Source: Oscheius dolichura
Taxonomy: Eukaryota > Nematoda > Chromadorea > Rhabditida > Rhabditidae
Assembly: GCA_932521035.1 (NCBI GenBank)
Contig: OW051495.1
Location: 11,284,001 to 11,348,000 of the forward strand
Reading direction: 5' to 3'
DNA: 64,000 nucleotides
In this document: in pieces, positions 1 to 14,893 of the stretch
Numbering within the stretch: position 1 is the first letter of the stretch
Layout of the letters: the number at the start of each line of letters is the position of its first letter
The notes under the pieces: model-generated
Databases searched by the model: none
Seen by the model: only the letters and a program-made list of their open reading frames with translations
Told to the model about the DNA's origin: nothing
Made by a program: the position numbers and the translations under genes

Positions 1-1462
1 TATCTTCCTTCTGTATGCTGAACGCAGGGTTTATTGTATCCGTTTCCTCTAAACCTCAAATCCCTGATTTTCCCATCTGATCGAAGTCAGCTCAGTGTCT
101 TGTGCGTAAGAAGATTCAAGGCAAACTTCAATGCTCTCTCCGTTGCTCTGAATAATAAGAAACAGTCATAAATAACCGCAAACTGCACCTGTGAGCTGCC
201 AGCCGCCTCCATGGAAAAATGAATTGCATGTTCTCGCACAAAGATAAGGAAAGGCACAAATCATTTTGGCTAATATGATGCCACCTTTTGCATTTCAGGA
301 ACTACCAAAGCCTTCCAAATAGGTAATTCCTTCAATAGGGAAACTGTCCTATCTGGCAAGCAAAGTGAAATGGCAGCCCCATATTTTTTTACAGTGAAAC
401 TCTCTTGAAGTAGCAGAAAAATATCGAGAGTTTGTTACTATGAAAGCCGCTCCGCGCAGGACGATTTCTCACAATTGATCCGGATAAGATGAATCCTGCC
501 TTTTTCCCGTCAGTTGCAACCATGACCCATGAACTGAGGACTCGTGTGAGAGTGAGTTCAAAAGAAGAAACAAAATGTCCAGAATGCCAGGAATCAGCCG
601 CAACGAAACGGAACTAGGGCGAGAAGAAAAACAATTAATTCAAAAATTGGAAAAAGAAAATATAATATAGGTATTATACAAATAGAAGTTGTCTTGATTT
701 CTTTTATTTGAAGCTGGGCAAAGCCAAGAGAGCTGTAACACCGGGACAGATATCCTGTAAATGGGATGGTTAGATTGGAATGAAGTCCTGGATGTCGGCG
801 ACATGCTCGACGGTCAGCGGAAAATTCAGTGAGATGCTGTCCAAGCATTTAGAGCAATTGAGGGAGTTACAAATGCCTCCCGAATTCCAAGTAGGTAGTC
901 TCGCCAATATTACAATAGATGCCCATTCCAGATTGGCAGATCATCCTAAGGACAAGAAGAAATAAATACCCGAGTAAATGAGTTAGTAATTGGTGAGGAC
1001 AAATAAGTTAGACGTTTGATAAAGTTATATTTTATGGTCTTCTTGTTCTTTTCTAACCTCTGATCCACAGGAATGGGCGAGTCAGGACGGCAGCAAACAA
1101 ATGGCATCATTTGCTTTACTATTTCACAACGTACGAGATACACCCTGGTTATCTTTATTTGCTGCGGTTTTAACCTTGATCGTTGCCAGGAGATTTCCAT
1201 TCTCTGCTGATGATTGACGCAGTTTGCCATGGCGATCCAACTGGTTTTCACTTCAATCATTGCCTAACCTCCAATTGGCCGCGACACCCCCACACACATC
1301 ATTTTTTGAACCACAAATTTTGATCTTTCCTACTATTGAAAATTTCAGCAGAAACAAAAAAGTCAATTTGTAAGAAGGATCAACATTGTGTACATTGTCG
1401 GCTGTGACGTGCCACCTCGCGCGGCAGATAGGGTCTCTTATTGATTCTTTCGGTTCTATACA
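1..1462. other. Window start, unresolved
   Basis: I recognise no gene here. Two plus-strand pieces look mildly coding. One is a 31-codon frame at 575-670 rich in Glu, Lys and Gln, like a coiled coil. The other, at 780-965, contains an amphipathic stretch (KFSEMLSKHLEQLREL). I could not join them by acceptable splice sites. They may be the 3' end of a gene that starts outside the window, or chance. A minus-strand frame at 946-1260 has no recognisable similarity. Confidence 0.3.
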
Positions 1463-3204
1463 ATGGAGGAACAGAGTTGCAGCAAGGAGCGAGAGGTATG
1501 AATAATGATAACTTTAATATGAAGAAGTTTTTAGGATGTAGGAGATTGCCAGGTGTGTGAGCAGCCAGGGCACGGTGTCCACTTTGGAGTTTTGTCATGC
1601 CGAGCGTGTGCAGCATTCTTTAGGTGATATTCAACCCGTTATTTTTAAACTCGCCTTCAGGAGGACAGTAGTCTGTAGCCGGCAATATCCCTGCCGACGC
1701 GGAGACGGCAAATGCACAATTGAGAAAGGAAGCCGGATTATTTGCAGGTAGGGATTTACGCTTTTGTCAATAGAGCGCATTTTCGAAGAAAGCTTATTTT
1801 AAAATGTTCCTACTACGTTAACAACGAGTTGAATAAATATATTTGCAGGAAATGTCGCTACCAGAAATGCGTTGAACTGGGCATGACTTCTGACAGTGGG
1901 TTTTATGACCTTATCTTTCGAAAATCACAATTAAGATGTCCAGTACAACCGTGACAGAATGGGAAGCGCCAAGCCGGGCACATCCAAGGTCAGTTCTTCA
2001 TTTACTCTTGTTTACCCTCCATTATTAGGCCGATAAGGAAAAAAGTGCTGAAGAGTCTAGTAGTGAGACGAGTAAACCGGTAAGCTGTTTTCATATTTTA
2101 ATAAAAACACTTCATAGGACCCGAAGAAGTCTCTCCGCTTGGAATCGCTGACTACTCCAATTTCAAGGCCCTCGAGTGATGATATTCTTGAAAAATTGGA
2201 GAAATTCTTTCTCGAATTTAATCCGGAGAATGAAATCCCCGGCATTTGGTCGGAACAGCCGCTAAATCGAATGTTGATCGCGTTACAAAGGCATAGAAAA
2301 GATCAGGCGACCAATTCCCAGGTAGTTCTTGCTATTATTGACTAGAGAAAATGAATTTAGGATCTAACGTTTCTTAAAGAAATAAACTACAACAATTTGC
2401 GTAGTAACTGGGAGCCGAGTTTATTCAAAGTGGCTGAATGGCACATGTTCTGTAGGGAGTTTTTTGTCTTACCCTTTGACCAGAAAGTGAGTTAATTCAT
2501 CGAGTTTGGATATTTGTTAATTTATAGTTGTTGATCTTCCAAGAGCGCTGGAAGTATTTTATGAGGATGGAAAAGCTGATACAAACCGTTGAATATTTTG
2601 GTCCGAGTGTTCTTCAAAATAGGGTGGTCCTACTGGGTCACAATTATGCCTTTTCTGTGAAAGACGTCAAGGTTGATCTCTCCGCTATCAGCGATTATGA
2701 TTCCGATTACCTAAGAAAGTAAGAGTAGGTCTTTCCCTTTCAATTGTTTAGATTTTTTGAACCGATAGTCGATAACGTCTTTGATAAAGTAATGACACCT
2801 CTTGTGCACATGAACCTAGCCCCAATGGAGACTGTGTACTTGCTCTGTCAACTGGCTTTTCGAGTAGAAGGTAGGGAATCTCTTAAGGCTATTTATCACC
2901 TATTTTAGGCCTTGATCTCCCCTACGAAACAATTGATTCATTCGTAAACTTTCGGGACTGGATCTCGGACGATCTCCACAATTACTACACCTCAATCGGA
3001 ATGTCAAACTATGCCAACAGATTGATGGAAGTTTTGGATGTTTGCCAAGCTATGGAGGTAGTAAACAGAAAGAAAGAATTCTGATAAGAAAAATCTGTTC
3101 AGAGCGTCCAAACTCAACGGGAACAAATAATGGAACTCATAAAAATATTCGATTTCATCAGAGTCGACGATTGCGCCCCTCTGTTGAAAAAGAAGACAGC
3201 ATAA
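1463..3204 (+). CDS. Nuclear hormone receptor, nematode supplementary type (copy 1)
   Basis: This is a predicted ligand-regulated transcription factor. After a short leader exon, the first zinc finger begins [14 protein letters not shown] and ends with the P-box CRACAAFFR, the form usual in the expanded nematode receptor group. The second finger follows ([19 protein letters not shown] ... [14 protein letters not shown]). The rest is a helical ligand-binding domain containing the blocks [11 protein letters not shown] and [15 protein letters not shown]. About a dozen exons join in frame through small GT..TTTAG/TTCAG introns. One intron of about 100 bp lies inside the DNA-binding domain just before KCRYQKC. 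The start is the ATG that opens the exon feeding the first finger. The stop is TAA, with an AATAAA overlapping it. A clear paralogue follows 181 bp downstream on the same strand. The receptor class is secure; the ligand and individual orthologue are not known. Confidence 0.9.
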
Positions 3205-3384
3205 ATAAATTTTAACGTGTAATAGTAATTGCAGTATTGAACGGTGATGTCCAAAAGGAATTATTTCTTTTTCTGCGGTCATTGGTTGCTTTGGAGCATG
3301 TGATTTGTGTTCAGGCGGCAGATAAGATAGACCAATCCATTGATTTTCATCTATTTTTCTTCCCCTTTCATAGGAGCAGCCAGC

Positions 3385-5043
3385 ATGTCGGTTTCGCCGG
3401 ATTCATCTTGTCAGAAAGAGGTAAGAATGACCATTTACTTTTGTTATTCTTCTAAGAAATTCTTCAGTTTACTTTTTTAGGCATTGGGAGATTGCTTCGT
3501 CTGTGAACAACCGGCTCACGGAGTTCACTTCGGAGTACTTTCTTGTCGAGCGTGTGCTGCTTTCTTCAGGTTTCTTAATCATCTTCATTCAAATCCTCGC
3601 CATTTTTAGACGAACGGTTGTCTGCAACAGGCAATATCCATGCCGAAGAGGCGACGATAAATGTCTGATCCAAAAGGGAACTCGCATGATTTGTAGAAAA
3701 TGTCGTTTTAACAAATGTGTACGCCTTGGCATGACTCCAGATAGTTTGTTTCTGCTCATTAAAGTATCAAAATTTAAACTAAGATGTCCAGTGGAATAGG
3801 GACCGATTAAACTCCTCCAAACCTAGCAGCTCGTCACAACTAACCGTTACGAGACCCGTGGAGGTAGTAACAGAGTCAGTAAAAGAACTTCCTAGGCCGG
3901 TATTCCTTATTCCATCCCCTGGCATTTTCTTTAGATTCCACGAAATCCACTTCACAAGAAATCATGGTCCCAGACTGTTGATGACGCTGTTCACTGCCAT
4001 ATCTATTCAAAATTGGAACATCTCTTCAATACAGTAGGTAGACAAAAGAAGGGGAAAGTAGTTGTAGTTCAATCCTGAAATGGAGTTTCCTGGTATTTGG
4101 GAACAATCACCCCTGGCTCGAATGCAAATCGCACTTATTCGGTATCGACAAGAGCAAGTTATGGATCCAAATGTAAGTTATCTTGAGACTTTAAAAGAAC
4201 TGTTTGTAGGATATCATCATCATGGACGAGTTGAACGTCTTTTCGTTGAGAAATAGTTGCGAGCGGACGATGTTCAGGGTGGCGGAATGGCATATGTTCT
4301 GTCGGGAATTTGCGTCTCTTCCGATGAAGGATAAAGTAAGCTCTCTAATTACCCCCACACAATTTGCTTCTCTTTCCTAGTTCACAATCTTTAAAGAAAG
4401 CTGGAAGGCGTTTATGAGGCTAGAGAAATTGGAGATTTCCATTCAACTCTACGGTAGCCGCGTAATCACCGACAAAGTTTGTGAATATAGGAAATCTTTT
4501 AAAATATTTTTTCAGATTTTTGTCATTTTTGACAACTGTGCCATAAGTTACAATACGATCAACATTGATCTATCTGCAGTTAGCGACTATGATAGCAGCT
4601 ACATTCGAAGGTAATCTTCTGGAAGAAACCTCAAAGCCAAGAGTTATAGATTCTTCGATCCGATTGTGGACAGTGCTCTCGAAAGGATCGTTGCCCCTCT
4701 CCTGGCCATGAACATGAGTCTAATTGAACTGACGTATATGCTTTGCCAACTAAGCTTCCATGTCGAAGGTAAGAAGGGCGTGGAAGACAAAAGACATCCA
4801 AGTTTAGGTATGGATCTTTCGTATGAAGCAATGGACAGCATGGTGGAATTTCGGGATAAAATATCTGACGACATCCATCACTATTACCATTCTATGGGAC
4901 AGACCAACTATGCTCAGCGGCTGATTAAAATAATGTCGATAATCCAAGCGATAGAAGGAGTCCAAAGCAGGAAGGAACAAATGCTAGAGCTGATTAGAAT
5001 ATTTGACATTATCAAAATTGACATAGATGGACACATGCCATGA
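3385..5043 (+). CDS. Nuclear hormone receptor, nematode supplementary type (copy 2)
   Basis: This is a tandem paralogue of the preceding receptor. It has the same P-box (CRACAAFFR), a near-identical second finger ([14 protein letters not shown] ... [14 protein letters not shown]) and the same ligand-domain blocks ([28 protein letters not shown]). The start [12 protein letters not shown] follows a CTTTCATAG acceptor at 3364-3372, which suits trans-splicing. Compared with copy 1 it lacks the intron inside the DNA-binding domain and the last intron, and it carries extra introns before [11 protein letters not shown] and before IFVIFDNC. Stop TGA is at 5041-5043, only 8 bp from the stop of the convergent homeobox gene. 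With 181 bp between the two receptors, a two-gene operon is possible but not shown. Confidence 0.9.
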
Positions 5044-5051
5044 TAAAGATT

Positions 5052-5723
5052 TCAATATGAAACATATGGGTTGATAAAGGGGTAGAGGGGATTGGAAGGG
5101 AGAGCTGGAGGGAAACGGTAATAAACGGGGTAGGCAAAAGTTTGAGCGGGGAGAGAATGAGAGGGCAGATGCTCCTGGGGACGAATTTCTATTTTCATAG
5201 GAGTAGACGGCTTTTCTGGTTCGGTTGTCTTCCGTCTGTCTTTTGTTCTTCTATTTTGGAACCATACTTTGACCTTAATTAGGATATTTCCACTGTTAGA
5301 TCCAAAAGTACCTGAGTGTCGCTTATTCCTAACTTTGCCGCCAGCTGGGCTCTAGCTGCTCCTGTCAGATAGCCGTTCACTCTAAATAATCCATGAGCCT
5401 GATTTGAGCCGTTTCCTCACTTGTAAGCTTCTTCGAGTAACGCCAACTGTTCTTCCGAAAAAGTAGTCCTAGGCCTTTTCGGTCTCTCTAAATCCAGCTT
5501 CATGGGAAACTGCATCGTCCTCTCCTCTCCATTAGCTCCTAGAAACGTTTGTCGTTGAAAGAAAACTAGGATTACCTTTGATTTTGAGAACCTTGATGTA
5601 ATTGTTGTTATTTTCGGTCATCTCGGATGGGAAGGACTGGACGTGGAGCGAGGAGGAATTGTCTGGAACCCGCGACATATGGGCGCACATTAGAGAAGAG
5701 CGCTTGAGACTCAACGGAAACAT
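5052..5723 (-). CDS. Homeobox transcription factor, EMX/VAX/NOT-like
   Basis: Four exons join to a protein of roughly 180 residues. The homeodomain starts RPRTTFSEEQLALLEEAYK and ends in the recognition helix VKVWFQNRRTKDRRK, with the invariant W, F, N and R and Gln at position 50. The middle part (YLTGAARAQLAAKLGISDTQ) resembles the EMX/VAX/NOT branch, which has G-x-x-R-x-x-LA in this place. Two introns interrupt the homeodomain: one in the helix 1-2 region after EEAYK, and one between Gln44 and Val45, a position common in homeobox genes. The N-terminus is Ser-rich with an NNNN run. The C-terminus is rich in Pro and Tyr and ends PYVSY. The family is certain; the orthologue is not. Confidence 0.88.
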
Positions 5724-6123
5724 GGGGTCACTTATGGAGGAACGCGGTCACTAGAGACCGCTCGACCTCACCATCCTGCACTTGGCGGGTCTTTGATTCA
5801 AAACGGTATTGAGAGGGGCAACGAAAGGCGAGGAAACGGCCAATTAGGTTACGATTTCGATCTCTTAAAAGTGGAGGTATTCAGAAGTCAAAGTCGACCT
5901 TTCGCACCAGGGTGTCAATTGGTAGTGACTGTTTTCACAGGTTATTACAGTAATTGGCGGTCTACCCGTGATTATGATCCACTCGACCTCTTGGACAAAA
6001 GAGACAATTAAATGGACTCTCTGCGGGACTGCCATCAAAAGAATCACAGGCCGAAGGGCTAGGTAATGTGGAACAATTAGAGGACATATAAACTACTAGG
6101 AGATGACTGATTTTTATACACAT
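5724..6123. other. Intergenic, homeobox promoter side
   Basis: No gene seen. It lies upstream of the homeobox gene start and downstream of the MFS transporter stop, both minus strand. Short open frames here have no protein-like composition. Confidence 0.5.
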
Positions 6124-7960
6124 TTACAAATCTACAAATTTAGAATAGTTCCTAGTCCAAAATAAGATTCCTATCAAGGAAATGGCAAAGTTTAATTTCC
6201 ATAGCAGAGCTTGTCCGTAGAATGTGAAAAGTGTCCTAGATCTACGTTATAAAAATATTACTATAAACTAACGTGGCATAAAGAGGCTCAATTATCAGAG
6301 CAATATCCTGGGAGACAACAACTATCCCTTGCATAATTGTCTGAACCCCTCTTACCATATGTAGTACATGATGAAACCAACCTGATCCAGATGCCCTAAC
6401 AGTTTAGAATATATTGTATCAATTGAAATATCTCCCATGGTGGTAGCAATCCCCATGACAAGAACAATTGCCGGCATTAGTAGCCAAGGGTGGGTGGCAG
6501 TAGCAGAATAGCACCATGAGTACTCCTCCGGTTTACAGCCGGCTTCAAGTGTTTCTGAAGCAATTGGAATTGATGGATTATGTGGAAACGTCTCACGATT
6601 ATACAACTGAAGAGGGAATCTCCCTACATGTTGCCATGGATAGGTAAAAATGTAGACAGAGGTAGCCATTAGAAGAGCAATAAGGAATGTGAACCGCGGC
6701 TGGAGCCTGTTTGAGATATGTGTTCCCATGAAGAGGGCTCCCGTTGAAATTGAAAATATCCCAATGAATACCAGTAAAATAGAAGATTGGAACACTACAT
6801 ATTCATTGCTCCAACCTAGAGTAGACATCATTAGAGGAGTGTATAGTCTGAATTAGTAGAGCACTGTCTAAAGACTGCCTACGTTCCGACCACATTGGGA
6901 GTAAAGTCCAGGACAATTCTCTCTAAAAGGCAGAGAACGACTAACATCCAAGGAGCATCTAATTGCTGTAACACCTCCCATTTCTTTCTCAGCGCGACCA
7001 ACGAATATTCCATTGTTATTGGTTCTAAAAGAAGGTTTCGCTACTGACAAGTTATTCACTTGAGTTTCCTTCTCTAGGCGGCATTTCATCCAAAGCTCCT
7101 AATACAAATACAATGGTAAAAAGATTGGTAAAGGCAGCTAGCCAAATTGGAGCCGAATAAAGATGGAAATACATTTTTGGGAAGATTTCTAGTCCAGGAT
7201 AAGAGATCCAGGAAAAAGCAAGTTGTACCACTAAAAGAGAAAGTGTAGGAGAGAATAAGACACATACGTGGCCCGATGATAATCGACATCGTTTGAGCTA
7301 CTCCTACCCCGGCAAAAGCACGAGATCTGTCTGCATTGGAGCTTACTAGGATCAAATATACTCGAAGAATGGAACCACTGGAATATTATTAAGTTTACTT
7401 CGAGTATTCTCTACCTGCTCCCAGCTATAGAAAACAGAATGTAGCAGATCATCATAAGATATCGCCGGTGAGTGGGAAGATATTCAACACAAAGATAAAT
7501 ACAGCACCCGATGAAGGCCAATACTCTTCCAAAAACTATTTGAGGCCTGCAGGATGCATACATGGATTGGAAATGGATCGTGACCGCTTACCTTACGGTG
7601 TGGGTCTTATAAGTCCAAAAGGAGAAGGCTAAAGCGGAGATTAGATGAGCAACTGTAGACACTGACGAAGCCGTGCCATAAAAACGGGTAGTAGCTTCGG
7701 GATCGACCTGAACCAGTTCATATGCTTCAACAAGAGATTCAGTACTGTAAACGCCACTACAAAATATCCCCACCTTGTTCATATAAGGCCAGTCGGCCAT
7801 CAGAACGAACGCATTCTCAACCGAAGATAAAAAGCAGACCAGCCCTGCAGTGATCACGCACTTCCATTTTGTTTCTGAGAAATATCCGATTATTGTCGCC
7901 AAAGATCAAAGACTCACTGTGGTCGGAAGGTTCAATATGCATCTGTTCAAAGTTGGTCAT
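6124..7960 (-). CDS. Major facilitator transporter, MFSD8/CLN7-like
   Basis: This is a multi-pass membrane transporter, probably of lysosomal or endosomal membranes if it matches MFSD8. The start MTNFEQMHIEPSDHKTKWK precedes a first helix ending WPYMNK, then VDPEATTRFYGTA, a pairing typical of MFSD8 relatives (WPYL..-DP.A...FYG). Later helices include HRRYLMMICYILFSIAGS, GVAQTMSIIIGP, a luminal loop with NPSIPIASETLEAGC, and GDISIDTIYSKLLGHLDQ, similar to the SLYSKI motif of MFSD8. The protein ends NYSKFVDL. A 66-base stretch between WPYMNK and VDPEA is open in frame but is best read as an intron, because removing it restores the family spacing. The MFS fold is well supported; the exact substrate and subfamily are less so. 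Confidence 0.72.
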
Positions 7961-8740
7961 CTAATCTAAATTGCAAAAAAGACGCGAAAAATAGGGAGAC
8001 GGCGTAAGGGTAACTGACTATATCAGACCACAACCTGTCCTTGGCACCATTTCCAGTTTTTGTTTTAATTGTTGAACCTTTTTCATAATAATAGTCAACT
8101 CTGCCCCTGGTTTCTCCGGGAGGTCATTTATCATGTCGTTTTGGTCAGTCGGCAGATAGGAAAGGGGGATCGCCTATCGGTTATCAGTCCGGGGCCGACA
8201 GACCATCCAGTTTCATGCGTGCTTCTTGGAAATCCTTACTCTGAAAATCTTTTCATATCGTTCCGTTCCGTTTTAAGGTTTTTTTAATCAACCGCCTTGT
8301 CACAGAACCCAGACGTAAATTGTCCAGTGCGTCTTACTTTTTCCTGCAAAAATCCAGTTTTCAAAGACAAACTGTAGGCCATCTCAAGGATGAATTACTA
8401 CCTAACCCTAAATTGACTCTGGCACAACATATGGCAAATTGTTTGCCAGTTTTAAGTGCTAACGCACTCGCCAGCTAGCGTCATTCTGGTTCCCGCCACG
8501 TTGGTTAATGTTGTGCAACCTATTCGGCTATAAATCCCAGCTTCTTGTCCACGTAATCATCGTCTCCCCCTGTCCTTTCACTGAAACTTTTGGTAGCGAA
8601 AACAGCCTGATAACTGTCTGCGTGACCCTTCCTGCATGCGAGACTATACTCGAGGCTTCTCCCGCCCTTAGATATTAGTCCCTTCTTATTTTTTACCTCG
8701 AGCGCAATCGTTCTTTTTCAAATTTGGACAGTTTTCAGTC
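7961..8740. other. Divergent promoter region
   Basis: This interval lies between the start of the minus-strand MFS transporter and the start of the plus-strand P5C synthase gene. It should hold both promoters. I see no gene and no clear motif apart from pyrimidine-rich tracts near 8570-8730. Confidence 0.5.
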
Positions 8741-11862
<3,122 letters not shown>

Positions 11863-12644
11863 AGAAATTGCTGTGATATCCAAATATATGTACACAGTGC
11901 CATAAATATTTATCTTACGATTGATGTGATTCACCAGGAAGGAAATGTGACTCATGAAATCGTGAAGAAATGCTCCGATCTTTAATCGAAACTATAAAAA
12001 CTCGTCACTTTGTCGCGGCTATGACTCTAGACTCTTTACTCGCACTGAGTCATGTGTTTATTTCACTCCGTGGAGTTACCAGCTGTCTCTTTTGTCCTCT
12101 CTACGCCGCTACCCTGGCAACCTATCGGAATCCCTATTTGGGGACGAATTCAAAGGGATGCTACCCTTTAGTCGCTTCCTCGTTGGCTTTGTCGTGGACA
12201 TTCGTACATCTGTAACGATATCGGAAAAGGCAATCTAAACTTGAAGAGTTCACTATCCGAGAGACCGATAAGAACTAGGATGGGAAGCGCGTGCTCACTC
12301 TACGGCTCGCTCTCCCGGTTCCTCTGGGTCACTCGTATTTGTGTGCCCGCACCGTTCCTTCACCGCGTGCTTGCTCCGTCTACTCTGTTTCCCACGACTA
12401 TTATAGACTCATTTGGGCCTTCTCTCTAGTTTATTCCTGCTAGCAAAAAGAGTAGATTACTTCCGCCTTTTTCCTCTTATCATCTCCTGATCCTTCGCTC
12501 CAACTATAGTCTGTTTTTTTTTAAATTTCAACATAGTTTCTTTATAAATTCCCCCAATATTTTCACTCCACTACAGCCACCCCTAAAGCTTCCATTTAAT
12601 TTTCTCTCGAGGCTGCCCCAATAGATATAATTCATTTCAGCTGC
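11863..12644. other. Intergenic, ceramide synthase upstream region
   Basis: No gene seen. It is pyrimidine-rich on the plus strand from about 12280 and ends in ATTCATTTCAG at 12640, a likely trans-splice acceptor 4 bases before the next ATG. Confidence 0.5.
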
Positions 12645-14330
12645 ATGGGCTTCTGGGATCCAGCTCTATGGCTGCCCAGAGGCGTTCAATGGAACCAGAT
12701 TCCACCACCGTTTGTTGATCTCATTTATCCAATTTATCTAGCCGTTCCACTAGTCGTTCTCAGGTAGGCCAGCCAGAAGAGTACAAATCCCAACGTTTTA
12801 CAATGCGATAGGCAATTTCTCTAGTGTGTCTGTGTTTGCATAATAGCTATCGGGCCCCGTTAGTATTGATTCGAAGTCTGAATGACCTGGGCTGGATTCT
12901 ATTCCTGAAGAAACAGAGTGTTTTTGACAACGCTTGCCAGCAGTAAATCGTAGTTTGAAAAATATGATTCATTTTACCATAACTGATTGCCAAGAGCTGT
13001 GGTAAAAAGATAGCCAGGTCATATTATCGCGTCATGGTTAATTGGATCAAACAACAGTTTTTATGTTTAAGACTAGACTAGATTTAACCGAAATTCGTCA
13101 TTTTTAGAATCCTCTTTGAAGGTTGTGTCGGAATACCTCTGGCTTATTTTGCTGGCTACTATGGGAAAGATGCCAGTCTTTTACGGCAGGTACGTTTCAT
13201 AATAACCCCCCAAAAAACTATCAGTGTTTAAAAATAGTTAACTTTCCAGATTGGTTCATATCTTGAAGGCGGATTCCTGAGAAACACGAGAGAAAAGAGA
13301 GTATTGGAGTGTTTCTGGAGGTTCAGTTATTACCTCTCCGCCTTCATTTACGGCTGTGTTATTCTCTATGACAAGAGCTGGCTCTGGGACGTGAAACAAT
13401 GCTGGATAGGCTATCCATACCACCCAGTTCCTGATACAGTATGGTATAGTTTTTAATTAGAAAATGGGCACAAACGAAGCTTGAAGGTGGTATTATACCA
13501 TTGAAGCAGCCTTTTATTATTCTCTCCTGGTTGCTTCCTTCTTTGAAGTAAAAAGGTCCGATTTTTGGGAGCTCATCATCCATCACTTCGTTACTATCGG
13601 CCTGTTGGCTTCCAGCTGGACCATCAATTTTGTCAGGTACGTATTTTCTTGAACTTTTGAAACAGTTTACCAGGGTTGGAACTCTCGTTCTAATTTCACA
13701 TGATCTCGCCGATGTATTCCTCGAATTTGGCAAACTAGTTCGCTATGACCATCGGTGGAAAGGATTAACCAATTTCATGTTTGTTGTCTTCCTTCTCAGG
13801 TGGGATTAAAAACGGGGAAACTGATCGGATAATTCTTTAGCTGGATTGTTAGTCGACTTGGATACTATCCATTTATTTTGATTCGATCAGGAGTCCAGGA
13901 CGCGGCACCTCTAATTCAACCTGACTATGATCTATGGGATTTCTCTGTGGTGAGAACATTTCCAGCCAATTTAAACAAATAATTATATTTCAGATACCGT
14001 ATGCTCCAAGAATGATAATTCTCCTCCTCGTAGCCCTACTTGTTCTCCATGTTTTCTGGACTTTCCTAATTGTACGCGTCGTTATAAGAACGCTCACACA
14101 AGGAGAAGCAAAGGTCAGTTCATTTCCCCCTTGCCTCCTTTCCAAGTATGCATTTGTAGGATGTGAGGTCAGACTCTGACGAATCCGAAGAGGACACACC
14201 GAAACTGAAAAAGGAGAAGAAAGCACTGCATAAGAAGAAAGAATCGCCAGTCAATACAGACACTTCTGATGGTGAAACGGAAGAAGAGAATGATAAAAGG
14301 CCGAGAAGAAGAAAACTCCGACGAGAATAA
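12645..14330 (+). CDS. Ceramide synthase (Lag1/HYL family)
   Basis: This ER membrane enzyme N-acylates sphingoid bases. The start MGFWDPALWLPRGVQWNQI matches the beginning of nematode HYL proteins. The Lag1 motif is intact: the dihistidine block ELIIHHFVTIGLLASSW is followed by RVGTLVLISHDLADVFLEFGK, which carries the conserved HD..D. Several hydrophobic helices flank it, ending with MIILLLVALLVLHVFWTF. The hydrophilic tail has an acidic stretch with serines (SDSDESEED, suited to CK2) and then a Lys/Arg-rich end. The first intron is the longest (about 12764-13107). The other introns are about 37-52 bp. AATAAA occurs about 65 bp after the stop. It is an orthologue or co-orthologue of hyl-1/hyl-2; I cannot separate the two. 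Confidence 0.93.
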
Positions 14331-14893
14331 GAATGGGTCTCGAAAAGAGCATTTTGCCGTTGTTGTTGCCACGATGAAAAAGCACGAATAATTTAAAAAT
14401 AAATTTTACATTCTGTTTATTATAAATAGACAAATAATGTTTAGTGGCCTATTCAATCATCATACGAGAAAAGGGGTGAAACCCACGCAGGGTTGCCATG
14501 GGGCCGCAGCGCGCAGTTTCAGCCGTCTTCTGAGCTTGTAATCGCAATGGTTGTCACGTAATCAAAAGGATAATTACGCCTGCCACGTTCCTGTTTGTTC
14601 TTTCCATAACGGGGTAGTCGCCGAGGGGATGAGTCCCCCTATTACGCAGTTGCTCTTTCCCAGGCCTAATTCCTAGTCTCCTATAGCAACGGTTTTCTGC
14701 TTGGGAAGTTTGCTTGGAGACAATTATATTAGGCTATTTCCGCCACCTTCCCCTATATTTGACCCCGTACAAAGCAGCTCTACTGGCCCCTTCTCTTTCT
14801 CTGATCCTTGCTGTCTTGTTTTGAAGCCCTCCACATATTTTCCAGCTCCGTCCTCTTCATTTGTAACATCTTATAGGAGTGAATATCACAAGA
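14331..14893. other. Intergenic, osm-3 upstream region
   Basis: No gene seen. It holds the 3' end signals of the ceramide synthase gene and the likely osm-3 promoter, including the X-box-like site listed separately. A TTATAG near 14871-14876 may be the trans-splice acceptor for osm-3. Confidence 0.5.
14676..14690 (+). promoter_or_regulatory. X-box-like RFX/DAF-19 site upstream of osm-3
   Basis: The sequence GTCTCCTATAGCAAC matches both X-box half sites (RTHNYY and RRNRAC) but with a 3-base spacer instead of the usual 2. It lies about 204 bp before the osm-3 ATG. Ciliary genes of nematodes are commonly driven by the RFX factor DAF-19 through such sites. Function is inferred. Confidence 0.45.
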
